46,120 bases of DNA from assembly GCA_030426475.1 (NCBI GenBank), contig JAUHYR010000012.1, positions 1 to 46,120 of the forward strand, given 5' to 3'. This DNA comes from Bacteroidia bacterium. Its GTDB lineage: Bacteria > Bacteroidota > Bacteroidia > Flavobacteriales_E > Vicingaceae. The position numbers were made by a program, and so were the translations under genes. Shown here one piece after another: positions 1-8,393 of the stretch. Under the pieces are notes generated by a model. The model did no database searches. It saw only the letters and a list, made by a program, of their open reading frames with translations, and was not told the origin of the DNA. Every line of letters begins with the position of its first letter. The stretch's first letter is position 1.

Positions 1-860
1 TGTTTTACATCACCTTCTTTCATCTCTACGGCAATTGTTTTAGCAGGTATATCTGTATTTTCCAATGGCTTCACTTCTATGTTGTACTTTCCGGGAGGCA
101 GATATACCCAAGCAGTATCTCTGTAAGTTCTGGAGCCATGAAGTTCTTTTTGAGTAGCTGAATTTTTAGGTTTTACCCAGGCATCTACCGGCTTTCCGTT
201 TTTCAACGCATATACTGAAAAATTTCCGTTCGGTTTATCCACAGTTTCAGAAGTAGCTTCGGTAAGTACTTCTCCCAAACCTCCGGCATTATCGGCATCA
301 TAATATTTACCGTTACCGGATTTTGCGGCACATTTTAATTGTTCCTTTTCTCCGTCTTTAAGCCCAAAACCCACAATGTGTAATTTAAAATCAATGCCTG
401 CCTCTTTGGCATCTGCCACTACTTTACAGATATCTCCATCGCAAGACTCTATACCATCGGTAATTAAAATAATGGTTGCTTTAGTGTTGTTCTCTTTTAA
501 TGAGTTTATTGCCATGCTTGCACTTCTGGCTAAAGGTGTTTTACCAATGGGGTTGAAATTCTTAACGGCATTGGTAACATTTGCTTTTGAAGCATTAGAT
601 AGTTTTACAATGTATTCTATATCGTTACAGTCACCTTTTTCACGATGTCCGTACACAATTAAACCTATGTTCTGATTGTCAGGCAAATTGCCAACGGTTG
701 ACGCTAACACTTCTGAGGCAATTTCTTTTTTAGTCTTGTTTTCTATTTTCCCCCACATCGAACCACTGGCATCATAAATAAAAAGAATGGGAGACGGTTG
801 TTCTTGTGCTTTTGTGACAATTGAAATACACAGTATTATAAGAAGTGAAAATAACCTCAT
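1..860 (-). CDS. Secreted vWA-domain protein (3' end outside window)
   Basis: Reading the minus strand from an ATG at 858-860 gives a signal peptide (start MRLFSLLIILCISIVTKAQ) followed at once by a von Willebrand factor A domain. The metal-binding DxSxS motif is visible as DASGSMWG, and a later ITDGIESCDGD segment fits the family's second loop. The reading frame stays open to base 1, so the C-terminus is missing. After the vWA domain (about residues 25-210) the visible part continues as a beta-rich region. vWA proteins of this kind bind proteins through a divalent metal; the partner is unknown. A good Bacteroidota promoter lies just upstream. It is not obviously in an operon with the neighbouring flavodoxin gene, since 87 bases and a hairpin separate them. 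Confidence 0.8.
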   Translation of the reverse strand, partial: MRLFSLLIILCISIVTKAQEQPSPILFIYDASGSMWGKIENKTKKEIASEVLASTVGNLPDNQNIGLIVYGHREKGDCNDIEYIVKLSNASKANVTNAVKNFNPIGKTPLARSASMAINSLKENNTKATIILITDGIESCDGDICKVVADAKEAGIDFKLHIVGFGLKDGEKEQLKCAAKSGNGKYYDADNAGGLGEVLTEATSETVDKPNGNFSVYALKNGKPVDAWVKPKNSATQKELHGSRTYRDTAWVYLPPGKYNIEVKPLENTDIPAKTIAVEMKEGDVK

Positions 861-889
861 GGTAATAGTAGTTTAATCATTAGTTGTCG

Positions 890-920
890 CAAATGTATGA
901 GGCTAGGGTATTTATGACAA
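890..920 (-). promoter_or_regulatory. Promoter of the vWA gene
   Basis: On the minus strand TTG (918-920) is followed after 20 bases by TACATTTG (890-897), matching the Bacteroidota -33 TTG / -7 TAnnTTTG pattern. The expected transcription start leaves a leader of about 26 bases before the ATG at 860. Confidence 0.6.
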
Positions 921-940
921 GTCATGTTGAAAAGTAATGA

Positions 941-958
941 AAGGAAATTATTTTCCTT
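941..958 (-). terminator. Possible weak terminator of the egt-type operon
   Basis: A 7-bp perfect stem (AAGGAAA / TTTCCTT, 4-base loop) straddles the stop codon of the flavodoxin-fold gene, the last gene of the operon. The following T-tract is poor, so this may only be an mRNA 3'-end hairpin. Confidence 0.3.
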
Positions 959-1667
959 CTCGATACTCCGGGTTTTGAAAACTCCATCTTGAGCCTTTAT
1001 CCCATTCTCTTCTTGAATTTCCGTAAGTTGGATAACCCATAGCTGCTTTTAATATTTTGGCTAAATGCATGACATTATACGTCATAAAAGTGGTGTTTCT
1101 ATTGGTAAAGTCGTTTTCCTGCGCATTTGATTCTTTGTCTAAATAGCTAGGACCCGGACCCACTTCTCCTATCCAGCCACAATCTGCTTGTGGAGGAATA
1201 GAATACCCGACATGTTGCAAAGCATACAATATTCCCATGGCACAATGTTTTACTCCGTCTTCGTTTCCTGTAATAATACAACCGCCCACTTTACCATAGA
1301 ATAGATATTGCCCTTTATCATTTTGTTTGCCACTCATGCTATACAAGCGTTCTATTAACTTTTGTGCTTCAGAGGATTTTTCTCCCAACCAAATGGGCGT
1401 TCCTATGATAAGAATATCTGCTTCAAAAATTCTATCGAAAAGTGTTGGCCATTCATCTTTTTCCCAGCCATATTCTGTCATATCAGGATAAACACCGGGA
1501 GCTACCTGATGGTCCACCAAACGAATTTCATCTACTTGCACTCCTTCTTTAAGCATAATATTTTTGGAAACTTCTATCAATCCATGTGTATGACTCAGCC
1601 TGGGACTCTTTTTTAACGTACAGTTTACATAAATCGCTTTCAGTTCTGAAAAGTCTATATCAATCAT
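948..1667 (-). CDS. Flavodoxin-fold NAD(P)H-dependent FMN oxidoreductase family protein
   Basis: This 239-residue protein has the FMN-reductase/flavodoxin-like layout. An early beta strand leads to a phosphate-binding loop (LKAIYVNCTLKKSPRLSHTH), then ADILIIGTPIWLGEKSS (around residues 84-100), the usual FMN-contacting segment, and KVGGCIITGNEDG. The last 50 residues are an extension rich in Asn, Arg and Trp. It is the last gene of the egt-type operon, and its start overlaps the end of the MFS gene by 8 bases, so the two are translationally coupled. An electron-transfer or quinone/disulfide-reducing role in the operon's pathway is an inference only. Family assignment is solid; substrate is unknown. 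Confidence 0.8.
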   Translation of the reverse strand: MIDIDFSELKAIYVNCTLKKSPRLSHTHGLIEVSKNIMLKEGVQVDEIRLVDHQVAPGVYPDMTEYGWEKDEWPTLFDRIFEADILIIGTPIWLGEKSSEAQKLIERLYSMSGKQNDKGQYLFYGKVGGCIITGNEDGVKHCAMGILYALQHVGYSIPPQADCGWIGEVGPGPSYLDKESNAQENDFTNRNTTFMTYNVMHLAKILKAAMGYPTYGNSRREWDKGSRWSFQNPEYREGK

Positions 1668-2934
1668 GGGGTTTGGTTTTAGTTATTTTATAAAAAATTA
1701 TTGAGGCCACTAAACCCAATATAGCAAAAAATGACAACATTAAAAATACTTGCTGAAAGCCTTTAATTCCGGAAGAATTATCCAACAAATAACCCATTAA
1801 CGGGCTGGCAAAAATATCAGGAGTATAACCAATGATAGAAACTAAACCAACAGCTGTGCCTGTTAAAGCAAGAGGAATAAACCCTTCTTTTAATGCAGCA
1901 AAATAAAGTGTACGCAAGGCATAAGTAACAATAGCCAAAGCAATAATTGAAATAAAAAACACCACTACTTCACCTGATGTAATCACTCCAAATGAACAGA
2001 GCAAAGCGGATAATAACATTAACAAAAAGCTAACTATCATAAATATTGATGAACGTGAACGATCGACTAGCAAGCCGATTCCCACTCCAACCACAGGTCT
2101 TAAGTAAAGTAAAAGTGTTCCTATTTTTGCCGATTCTACTTCATCAAAAAGCATTACCTCTTTAGCATAAAGTGAAAAAATATCGGTGGTTTTGTATGCC
2201 ACATACGCACAAAGTATAATTATCATCAGCCACCATACGGTAGGAATTTTGAGTACGGTTATAAAATCTGACCATGTTACTTTCAAATTCTCGTTTTCAG
2301 TAACGGCAGGTGACTTCGGTTTTAAAAACAGCAACACTAAAAATCCGATACATGCCACCATAGCAGAAGCAAATAGAATAACATATTTAAATGCTTGCTT
2401 TTTTTCTTGTAATGAAACTACATCCAAATCAACACCTATGAAAAAAGAAAAAATAATTACGCCTACAGAGCCCATTCCTGCTGCCACCAAACCTCTTCCT
2501 CCGTCTAAAAATCCAAATGCTTTTCCCTGATTATTTGAACCACCCCAAATTCTTGTTGCTTTAATCATTGCTGCCCAAAACAAGAAAATAGTAGTAAAGC
2601 CCCAATACCCAAACAACACTTGTAACATGAGATAAGAAGGATATGTTGCCATATACACTCCGCCTATAGCCGTTAAAAACAATGCAAAGGCAATTAAAAT
2701 TCTTGGTTTAAAGCGGTCAGCTAATGGACCACCGAATAAATAAGAAAAAAACGCTACTATGCCGTAAATGGAAAAGCAGGTGCCTAATTCTAAATTATTT
2801 ATCTGAAAAACATCTAAAAAAGTCGGACGAAAAATTCGGGCTAAAACAAACGGTAAAATAAATATGATTTCACCTGAAAGAATAAGTAATAATACAATGT
2901 AAAATGGTGATTGTATTTTTTTCTCATCACTCAT
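1660..2934 (-). CDS. MFS transporter in the egt-type operon
   Basis: The 424-residue protein is strongly hydrophobic with about 12 predicted membrane segments. An MFS motif-A-like loop lies between segments 2 and 3 (GGPLADRFKPR, about residues 68-78), and a longer charged central loop near residue 215 separates the two six-helix halves. It sits in the inner membrane. Its start codon overlaps the stop of the racemase-like gene (TAATG) and its 3' end overlaps the flavodoxin gene, so it is an integral part of the operon. The substrate cannot be read from sequence. In context it may import a precursor such as hercynine or ergothioneine, or export the product. Confidence 0.85.
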   Translation of the reverse strand: MSDEKKIQSPFYIVLLLILSGEIIFILPFVLARIFRPTFLDVFQINNLELGTCFSIYGIVAFFSYLFGGPLADRFKPRILIAFALFLTAIGGVYMATYPSYLMLQVLFGYWGFTTIFLFWAAMIKATRIWGGSNNQGKAFGFLDGGRGLVAAGMGSVGVIIFSFFIGVDLDVVSLQEKKQAFKYVILFASAMVACIGFLVLLFLKPKSPAVTENENLKVTWSDFITVLKIPTVWWLMIIILCAYVAYKTTDIFSLYAKEVMLFDEVESAKIGTLLLYLRPVVGVGIGLLVDRSRSSIFMIVSFLLMLLSALLCSFGVITSGEVVVFFISIIALAIVTYALRTLYFAALKEGFIPLALTGTAVGLVSIIGYTPDIFASPLMGYLLDNSSGIKGFQQVFLMLSFFAILGLVASIIFYKITKTKPHD

Positions 2935-3608
2935 TAATCATTTAATAAGTCAAAAGCTTCTTTGATTTGTATGCGAGCCATATCATAGACATTATCTTCC
3001 ATATAAAGGGGAATTGACAATTCGGTACAGGCAATAACAATTGCATTTTTTTCTGAATACTTGCGAATGATATCATGAAAAAGCTCAATATCTTTTTGAG
3101 TTTCTTTCCCATCATACATTAACTTTCTAAAGTTATCCATAAATAGCTGTTCTTCTTTCTCAGGTTTGAAAAGCTTTATACCACTTGCAGAAAAAGCACT
3201 TTCCATCACTGGTGAGTTCATAGTATATCCTGAACCTACTATCATTGCTTCACTTTTTCCATTCAACTTTAGTTGTTGTATTGTGCTTTGGACAGGATGA
3301 ATAAATTCAACATTCCCTTCAATTTTAGATTTTATCCTATCGAATGTTTCGTGCAGTGTAATGTTAGGAATTAAAATGGTATTCACCTCTTTAGTAATAA
3401 GCTTATTCAAGTAATTTTCTAAAACACTTTCAAGAACTTTATAATCATTGGGTAAATATGGGTTAATCTCATTAAAATTTACATTTAAAAGTATAAACGG
3501 ACAAGTAGAATATCCTCCATATTTTTCATTAATTTTTTGATTAAGCTGTTGGATATAAAATTGTGTAGTTCTATTGCCAAGTCCTAATATTCCTAATTTT
3601 TTCGTCAT
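2934..3608 (-). CDS. Aspartate/glutamate racemase-superfamily protein with a single catalytic Cys
   Basis: The 224-residue protein has the Asp/Glu/hydantoin racemase fold pattern. It starts LGILGLGNRTT, and the C-terminal catalytic cysteine is in VIACTELS (around residue 190). The position of the first catalytic cysteine, normally P-C-N-T-A-H, reads IPNITLHE, so Cys is replaced by Asn while Thr and His remain. Two-cysteine racemases need both residues. Single-cysteine members such as arylmalonate decarboxylase use only the C-terminal one, so racemization is doubtful here. The gene lies 6 bases after egtD and is fused by TAATG to the MFS gene. Its role in the operon is unknown. Confidence 0.8.
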   Translation of the reverse strand: MTKKLGILGLGNRTTQFYIQQLNQKINEKYGGYSTCPFILLNVNFNEINPYLPNDYKVLESVLENYLNKLITKEVNTILIPNITLHETFDRIKSKIEGNVEFIHPVQSTIQQLKLNGKSEAMIVGSGYTMNSPVMESAFSASGIKLFKPEKEEQLFMDNFRKLMYDGKETQKDIELFHDIIRKYSEKNAIVIACTELSIPLYMEDNVYDMARIQIKEAFDLLND

Positions 3609-3614
3609 CTAACC

Positions 3615-4562
3615 TTACTTCTTTTTAAAGATATAATCAGCAAAATAATTTTTACTGTCCGTTAGTTTATGAATGACCTCAAAATCAGTTGCCGAAAAAA
3701 TTTCTTTTATAATCTTGTCATTATACTTTCTTGAAATTTCGGTGTGAATTTTTTCTCCCTTTTTAAAATGATACGTTTTACCTATCTCGGAAATAGTGAC
3801 ATCTTGGTCAATCACACTTTGAATATAACTCTTGGCAACCCCACCCTCTTCAATATATTCCGGCAGATGAATAAAGTAGTTGACATCAAAATTTCCGTCC
3901 AATTCTCTATTTATTCTTCTTAGCAAGTTTAAATTAAACTCTCGGGTTAAGCCCTCTTTATCATTGTATGCGGGTAGTACTATTTCAGCAGATTTAATTA
4001 AATCTACACCTAGTAAAAGCTTATCACCTGCATTTAAATTTTCTCCCAGCTTGTAAATAAACTTAGTAGCCATAGTATCCGATAAATTCCCAATGTTTGA
4101 GCCTAAAAAAAGTACCGCTTTAGTATGATTGCTATCTTTTAAAGATTCTAAAACCTGAAAATAATCACCCTGTTGTTTTTCTACTGTAACCTCAGGAAAT
4201 GTCTCAGATAAATCTTGCTCTAAATTTTTAAGTGCATCTTTTGAAATGTCTATTGGAAAATAACCAAATTGATAGTTTTTTTCATCCAATACTTTTATCA
4301 GTTCTTTTGTTTTTGTTCCGTCTCCTGCTCCTAGTTCTATTAGCTCAAAGTATTTGTCAGGCTTTAGTTCTAGAAACTCAATAATCTTTTTCGTTTGCTT
4401 TTCAAAAATTTCAAATTCAGACCTTGTAAGATAATATTCGGGAGAATGCATGATTTTCACAAAAAGCTCATCTCCTACTTTATCATAAAAATATTTTGAA
4501 GGAAGTGATTTTGGCTCACTGCTTAAACCTGCATCCACATCTTTTTTAAATTGTTCTTTCAT
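3615..4562 (-). CDS. egtD: L-histidine N-alpha-methyltransferase (EgtD family)
   Basis: EgtD trimethylates histidine to hercynine using S-adenosylmethionine, the first step of ergothioneine synthesis. The 315-residue length fits the family. Characteristic segments are LPSKYFYDKVGDELF near the N-terminus, PEYYLTRSE, the SAM loop ELGAGDGTKT (about residue 76), FLGSNIGNL and LLLGVDLIK. The start ATG overlaps the egtB stop as ATGA, so the two are translationally coupled. The substrate (histidine rather than another alpha-amino acid) is inferred from family similarity and from the adjacent egtB. Confidence 0.9.
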   Translation of the reverse strand: MKEQFKKDVDAGLSSEPKSLPSKYFYDKVGDELFVKIMHSPEYYLTRSEFEIFEKQTKKIIEFLELKPDKYFELIELGAGDGTKTKELIKVLDEKNYQFGYFPIDISKDALKNLEQDLSETFPEVTVEKQQGDYFQVLESLKDSNHTKAVLFLGSNIGNLSDTMATKFIYKLGENLNAGDKLLLGVDLIKSAEIVLPAYNDKEGLTREFNLNLLRRINRELDGNFDVNYFIHLPEYIEEGGVAKSYIQSVIDQDVTISEIGKTYHFKKGEKIHTEISRKYNDKIIKEIFSATDFEVIHKLTDSKNYFADYIFKKK

Positions 4563-5731
4563 TTACTTTTTGCTAATCGAATTCCTGAAAATTGCCATTG
4601 GTAATGCGGGTGAAAAAAATTACGATAGGTTTTTCTGCTGTGTCTTTCTGCCGTAGCTACGGAAGCACCTCTCAACACCATTTGATTAACCATAAACTTT
4701 CCATTGTATTCTCCTACCGCTCCTTCTTTTATTTCAAATCTTGGGTAAGGCAAATAAGCAGAATTAGTCCACTCCCAGCGTTTTCCCCAGTCAAGCAATT
4801 CAGAAGCTTGCTCCCATTCAAACTCTGTCGGTAAACGACAATTTTTCCAACTGGCATAAGCATTTGCCTCATAGTAAGAAACATGCGACAAAATAGCTTT
4901 AGGATTGACAGGCTTTAAACCGGATAGTGTATAATTATACCATTGATTGTCTTTTTTATGCCAATACAATGGAGATTCAATTTGATTTTCTTGCACCCAG
5001 CTCCAGCCTTCGTCCAGCCAATATTTAAAGTTTTCGTATCCGCCTGCCTCAATAAACTCAATATATTGTTCATTGGTGACCAATCCCTTAGCAATCTCAT
5101 ATTCTTCAAGATAAACTTTGTGTCGTCCTAATTCATTATCAAAACAGAAACCATTTCCATCATGGCCAATTTCATAAACTCCCTCAGGAATTGTAAGCCA
5201 ACCATCTTCATTATTTATATCATCCACCAAATTAAATCCATTATCATAAACAGGAAATATAGGATTGTGCCCTAACGAATATTTTAAATCAGTAATTAGC
5301 AACTCTTGATGTTGTTGCTCATGGTTTATGCCCAATGTTAGTAGTTCCAAAACTTCTTCTTTAACCATTTCATCTGACAATAATTTCTCCATGTTAGCAT
5401 CTACGTATTCTCGATATTCATAGATTTCTTTAACACCCGGACGAGTTATATTTCCTCTATTGGAGCGAAGTATCCTGTCTCCTATTCCTTGGTAGTAGCT
5501 ATTAAATAAATAGTTGTACTTATCATCAAACACTTTATACCCATGCAAATACTTGGTTAAAATCATTTGCTCAAAAAACCATGTAGTATGAGCTAAATGC
5601 CATTTGGGAGGACTGGCAAACTCAACAGGTTGAGGAACATAATCTTCCGTTTGTAATGGCTTACAAAAATTAACTGTAGCATTTCTAACTTTTCTGTATT
5701 CAGCTAAAACATTTGACATATCTAAAACCAT
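4559..5731 (-). CDS. egtB: Ergothioneine biosynthesis sulfoxide synthase EgtB family protein
   Basis: EgtB is a non-haem iron enzyme that joins hercynine to a thiol donor with oxygen, forming the C-S bond of ergothioneine. The N-terminal DinB-like half carries the iron ligands, H48 in WHLAHTTWFFE and H137/H141 in HEQQHQE. The C-terminal half (about 160-388) is a formylglycine-generating-enzyme-type domain with WEWTNSAYLPYPRF and RNFFHPHYQWQFSGIRLA. The start is ATG at 5731, immediately after the DUF427 stop; a second ATG four codons downstream is equally possible. No egtA, egtC or egtE lies nearby. The thiol donor (cysteine or gamma-glutamylcysteine) cannot be decided from what I can see. Confidence 0.9.
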   Translation of the reverse strand: MVLDMSNVLAEYRKVRNATVNFCKPLQTEDYVPQPVEFASPPKWHLAHTTWFFEQMILTKYLHGYKVFDDKYNYLFNSYYQGIGDRILRSNRGNITRPGVKEIYEYREYVDANMEKLLSDEMVKEEVLELLTLGINHEQQHQELLITDLKYSLGHNPIFPVYDNGFNLVDDINNEDGWLTIPEGVYEIGHDGNGFCFDNELGRHKVYLEEYEIAKGLVTNEQYIEFIEAGGYENFKYWLDEGWSWVQENQIESPLYWHKKDNQWYNYTLSGLKPVNPKAILSHVSYYEANAYASWKNCRLPTEFEWEQASELLDWGKRWEWTNSAYLPYPRFEIKEGAVGEYNGKFMVNQMVLRGASVATAERHSRKTYRNFFHPHYQWQFSGIRLAKSK

Positions 5732-6013
5732 TTATTCTTCTACATCAACTCCTTTCCAAAAAGCCACTCTATTTTTTATACCCTTTGCAAGAGGTGAAGG
5801 GTCAGCATAATACCACACCGCATCTTTATTTACTTTACCATCTACATTTAGATTATAATAGTTGGCTGTTCCTTTCCATGGGCAAACCGATGTTGTATCA
5901 GAATCCTCTAAAAATTCTTTTTTTACTGAATCAATAGGAAAGTAATGATTTCCCTCTATGACAAGCGTATCATCACTTTCCGCTATTACTTTATTATTCC
6001 AAATTGCTTTCAT
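5732..6013 (-). CDS. DUF427 domain protein, first gene of the egt-type operon
   Basis: The 93-residue protein is a single DUF427 domain. Signature elements are the start MKAIWNNKVIAES, EGNHYFP, the core VCPWKGTANYYNL and AVWYYADPSPLAKGI. The domain is small, soluble and widespread, with no established biochemical function. The stop TAA directly abuts the egtB start, so it leads the operon. Co-transcription suggests a part in the same pathway or its regulation, but that is inference. A conserved Cys in CPWKG could be functional. Confidence 0.88.
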   Translation of the reverse strand: MKAIWNNKVIAESDDTLVIEGNHYFPIDSVKKEFLEDSDTTSVCPWKGTANYYNLNVDGKVNKDAVWYYADPSPLAKGIKNRVAFWKGVDVEE

Positions 6014-6171
6014 AAAATTGACTTTTAAAATTATTTATTGCGTTCAATTTAAAAAATATTTAATAAAAATGAAGAATGAAAAGAGGCTACTTAAACAATA
6101 ATGAATGTTTGTATGAATACAATTTATACTAAAGGGTTGAAATTCAAGTAGTGATATATTTCTCTGAAAGC

Positions 6172-6210
6172 AGCCCCCATTTTTGTTAATAAATTGTGAA
6201 AAGGTGGGCT
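6172..6210 (+). other. Imperfect hairpin in the egt operon-dnaN intergenic region
   Basis: The arms AGCCCCCATTTT and AAAAGGTGGGCT pair with two mismatches around an AT-rich loop. It lies in the 265-base noncoding space between the divergent DUF427 and dnaN genes, which otherwise shows only the dnaN -7 box. It could be part of a small RNA or leader, or be accidental. Confidence 0.25.
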
Positions 6211-6241
6211 AGCGGATATGAGGTAAAGTAGTGTAAAAACC

Positions 6242-6249
6242 TAATTTTG
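6242..6249 (+). promoter_or_regulatory. -7 box of the dnaN promoter
   Basis: TAATTTTG matches the Bacteroidota TAnnTTTG -7 element, about 30 bases before the dnaN ATG, giving a leader of roughly 26 bases. No TTG at the ideal -33 distance was seen. Confidence 0.5.
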
Positions 6250-6278
6250 TGTACCAATTTACTTAAACCTAAAAACAA

Positions 6279-7400
6279 ATGAAATTTATAGTATCTAGTC
6301 AGGCTTTATTAAAGCAATTACAGTTAGCAGGAGGCGTACTTACCAACAATAGCACTTTACCTATACTAGACAACTTTTTGTTTGAAATAGCAAAAAATGA
6401 ACTTTCAATTACTGCATCCGATTTAGAGACTACTATTACCACAAAACTTAAAATAGAATCGAAAGAAAATGGAAGCATTGCAGTTCCTGCAAAACTATTA
6501 ATGGATACGCTAAAATCATTTGCTGACCAACCCTTAACCTTTACCATTGATGATAAATTAGGTATTGAAATATCTACTGAAAACGGAAGATATAAACTAG
6601 TAGGGGAAGATGCCAAGGACTTTCCTAAAGTTCCTGAATTAGACGATACTGCTTCAGTAACCGTAAACTCAATTATTTTATCCAATGCCATAGACAAAAC
6701 TATTTTTGCTACTGCAAGTGATGAATTAAGACCGGTAATGAACGGTGTGTTTTTTGAATTAGGTAAAGACAGTTTAAGCTACGTTGCTACTGACGGCCAC
6801 AGATTAGTTAAATACACAAGAAAAGATGTAAAAGGAAGTAAAAATGCATCTTTTATTATACCTAAGAAGCCATTAACTTTATTAAAAAATAACTTAGGGA
6901 ATATAGATACAGATGTAGTAGTTGAGTTTAATCAAACCAATGCTAAATTTACCTTTGAAGATACTACTGTTATCTGCCGATTGATTGACGGAAAATATCC
7001 TAATTATGATGCTGTAATTCCTAAAAAGAATCCAAACAAATTGTTGATAGACAAAATTGCTTTTAGCGGTTCATTAAAAAGAGCATCTATCTTCTCAAAT
7101 AAAACCACTAATCAAGTAAGGTTAAAATTGGCGGGAAGCGAATTAAATGTATCAGCGGAAGATGTTGATTATTCAAATGAAGCAAACGAAAGGCTAACTT
7201 GTCAGTATGACGGTGGTGATTTAGAAATTGGCTTTAACTCTAAATTTTTAATTGAGATGTTAAACCACATGGACACCAAAGACATTGTGTTGGAAATGAG
7301 TGAGCCTAACAAAGCCGGTATAATTGTTCCATCTGAAAAAATAGATGAGGATGAAGATATTTTGATGCTGGTAATGCCAATTATGATCTCTAAAAACTAA
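6279..7400 (+). CDS. dnaN: DNA polymerase III subunit beta (sliding clamp)
   Basis: The 373-residue protein is a full-length beta clamp with the three repeated clamp folds. Typical segments are TNNSTLPILDNFLFEI near the N-terminus, LVGEDAKDFPKVPE, ELRPVMNGVFFEL, YVATDGHRLVKYTRK, CRLIDGKYPNYDAVIPKKN, and the acidic tail region before the C-terminal LVMPIMI. It encircles DNA and tethers the replicative polymerase and repair factors. dnaA is not adjacent in this window. The next gene begins 63 bases downstream across a weak AU-rich hairpin. Confidence 0.97.
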   Translation: MKFIVSSQALLKQLQLAGGVLTNNSTLPILDNFLFEIAKNELSITASDLETTITTKLKIESKENGSIAVPAKLLMDTLKSFADQPLTFTIDDKLGIEISTENGRYKLVGEDAKDFPKVPELDDTASVTVNSIILSNAIDKTIFATASDELRPVMNGVFFELGKDSLSYVATDGHRLVKYTRKDVKGSKNASFIIPKKPLTLLKNNLGNIDTDVVVEFNQTNAKFTFEDTTVICRLIDGKYPNYDAVIPKKNPNKLLIDKIAFSGSLKRASIFSNKTTNQVRLKLAGSELNVSAEDVDYSNEANERLTCQYDGGDLEIGFNSKFLIEMLNHMDTKDIVLEMSEPNKAGIIVPSEKIDEDEDILMLVMPIMISKN

Positions 7401-7420
7401 CATCACAGTATAAAATAAGG

Positions 7421-7456
7421 AAGTTGAAAAGTTAAAAGACACTTTCTTTTCAGCTT
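7421..7456 (+). terminator. Possible AU-rich terminator after dnaN
   Basis: The arms AAGUUGAAAAG and CUUUUCAGCUU (one G-U pair, 14-base loop) are followed by a short T-rich run. It lies between dnaN and the peptidase gene. The AU-rich stem makes strong termination uncertain. Confidence 0.35.
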
Positions 7457-7463
7457 TTATTTC

Positions 7464-8393
7464 ATGGAATTCAAATTACTAAAAAAACTAACCGAAATTC
7501 CTGCTCCTAGTGGCAGCGAATATGTTATTGCTGAATTCTTATTAAAGTACATCAAAAAAGAATCCAAAAACTGGGCAGTAAAACCCACTATTTATGCAGG
7601 TGACGGCTTTGCAGATACGATTGTGTTAAGCTTTGGAAAACCCAAAGCAGCCATTTTTATGCACACCGATACTGTAGGTTATAGTGTTGGATATGACAAT
7701 AACTTAATTGACATTGGAGGACCTGCTGCCAAAAAAGGAACCTTACTGGTTGGAGAAGACAGCAAAGGAAAAATTGTTGGAGAGCTTGAGCAAAATGAAG
7801 ATGAATATCAATACGTTTCTAATCACATTCAATTTAAACGAAAAATAGATAGAGGTACTACCTTGACTTACTATCCTCTTTTTAAAGAGACAAAAACTAG
7901 CATTCAATCCTGCTACTTAGATAACAGACTAGGCGTTTTTAAGGCTCTGGAATTGGCTAAAACAATAAAAAATGGTGTTATCTGTTTTTCTACCAAAGAA
8001 GAACATGGTGGTGGAAGCGTTGGTTTTTTATCGCGTTTTATTTATGAAACATTAGGAATTTCAAAAGCAATCATTGCCGATATTACCTGGGTAACGGAAG
8101 GCATTCACCATGATAAGGGAACGGTAATCTCCATAAGAGACTCAGGAATTCCCAGAAGAAAATTTGTAAACGAAGTAATTGAAATTGCTGAAAAAGCAAA
8201 AGTAAAACACCAACTGGAAGTAGAAAGTGCAGGCGGAAGTGACGGACAACACATTATGCGTAGCCCCTACCCGATTGACTGGGTTTTTATTGGCACGCCC
8301 ATAAAAGACACTCACACTCCGCATGAGTTCGTTTACAAATCAGATATTAAAAACTCCATCAAACTGTATCAAGTTTTAATGGAAAAACTTTAA
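7464..8393 (+). CDS. M42-type metallo-aminopeptidase
   Basis: The 309-residue protein matches the M42/M20-like co-catalytic zinc peptidases. An early IPAPSGSE segment is followed by zinc ligands in IFMHTDTVG (about residue 70), LDNRLG, the catalytic glutamates in TKEEHGGG, a zinc-ligand Asp in ADITWVTEG, and the final His in DTHTPHEFV. Such enzymes trim peptides from the N-terminus in the cytoplasm; no signal peptide is visible. The 3' end overlaps the convergent lipoprotein gene by 4 bases. Family is clear; peptide specificity is unknown. Confidence 0.87.
   Translation: MEFKLLKKLTEIPAPSGSEYVIAEFLLKYIKKESKNWAVKPTIYAGDGFADTIVLSFGKPKAAIFMHTDTVGYSVGYDNNLIDIGGPAAKKGTLLVGEDSKGKIVGELEQNEDEYQYVSNHIQFKRKIDRGTTLTYYPLFKETKTSIQSCYLDNRLGVFKALELAKTIKNGVICFSTKEEHGGGSVGFLSRFIYETLGISKAIIADITWVTEGIHHDKGTVISIRDSGIPRRKFVNEVIEIAEKAKVKHQLEVESAGGSDGQHIMRSPYPIDWVFIGTPIKDTHTPHEFVYKSDIKNSIKLYQVLMEKL

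Noticed and set aside
376-675. Plus-strand open frame of 99 codons
   Set aside because: It is antisense to the vWA gene, which has a signal peptide and clear MIDAS motif. The plus frame has no family features.
2934-6013. Ovothiol or selenoneine pathway in place of ergothioneine
   Set aside because: EgtB lacks the fused methyltransferase of OvoA, and no SenB-type glycosyltransferase or selenophosphate synthetase is adjacent. A separate EgtD favours the ergothioneine type.
6014-6278. tRNA or 6S-like RNA in the largest intergenic region
   Set aside because: No cloverleaf or CCA end was found, and the one hairpin is imperfect. Only a weak 'other' entry was kept.
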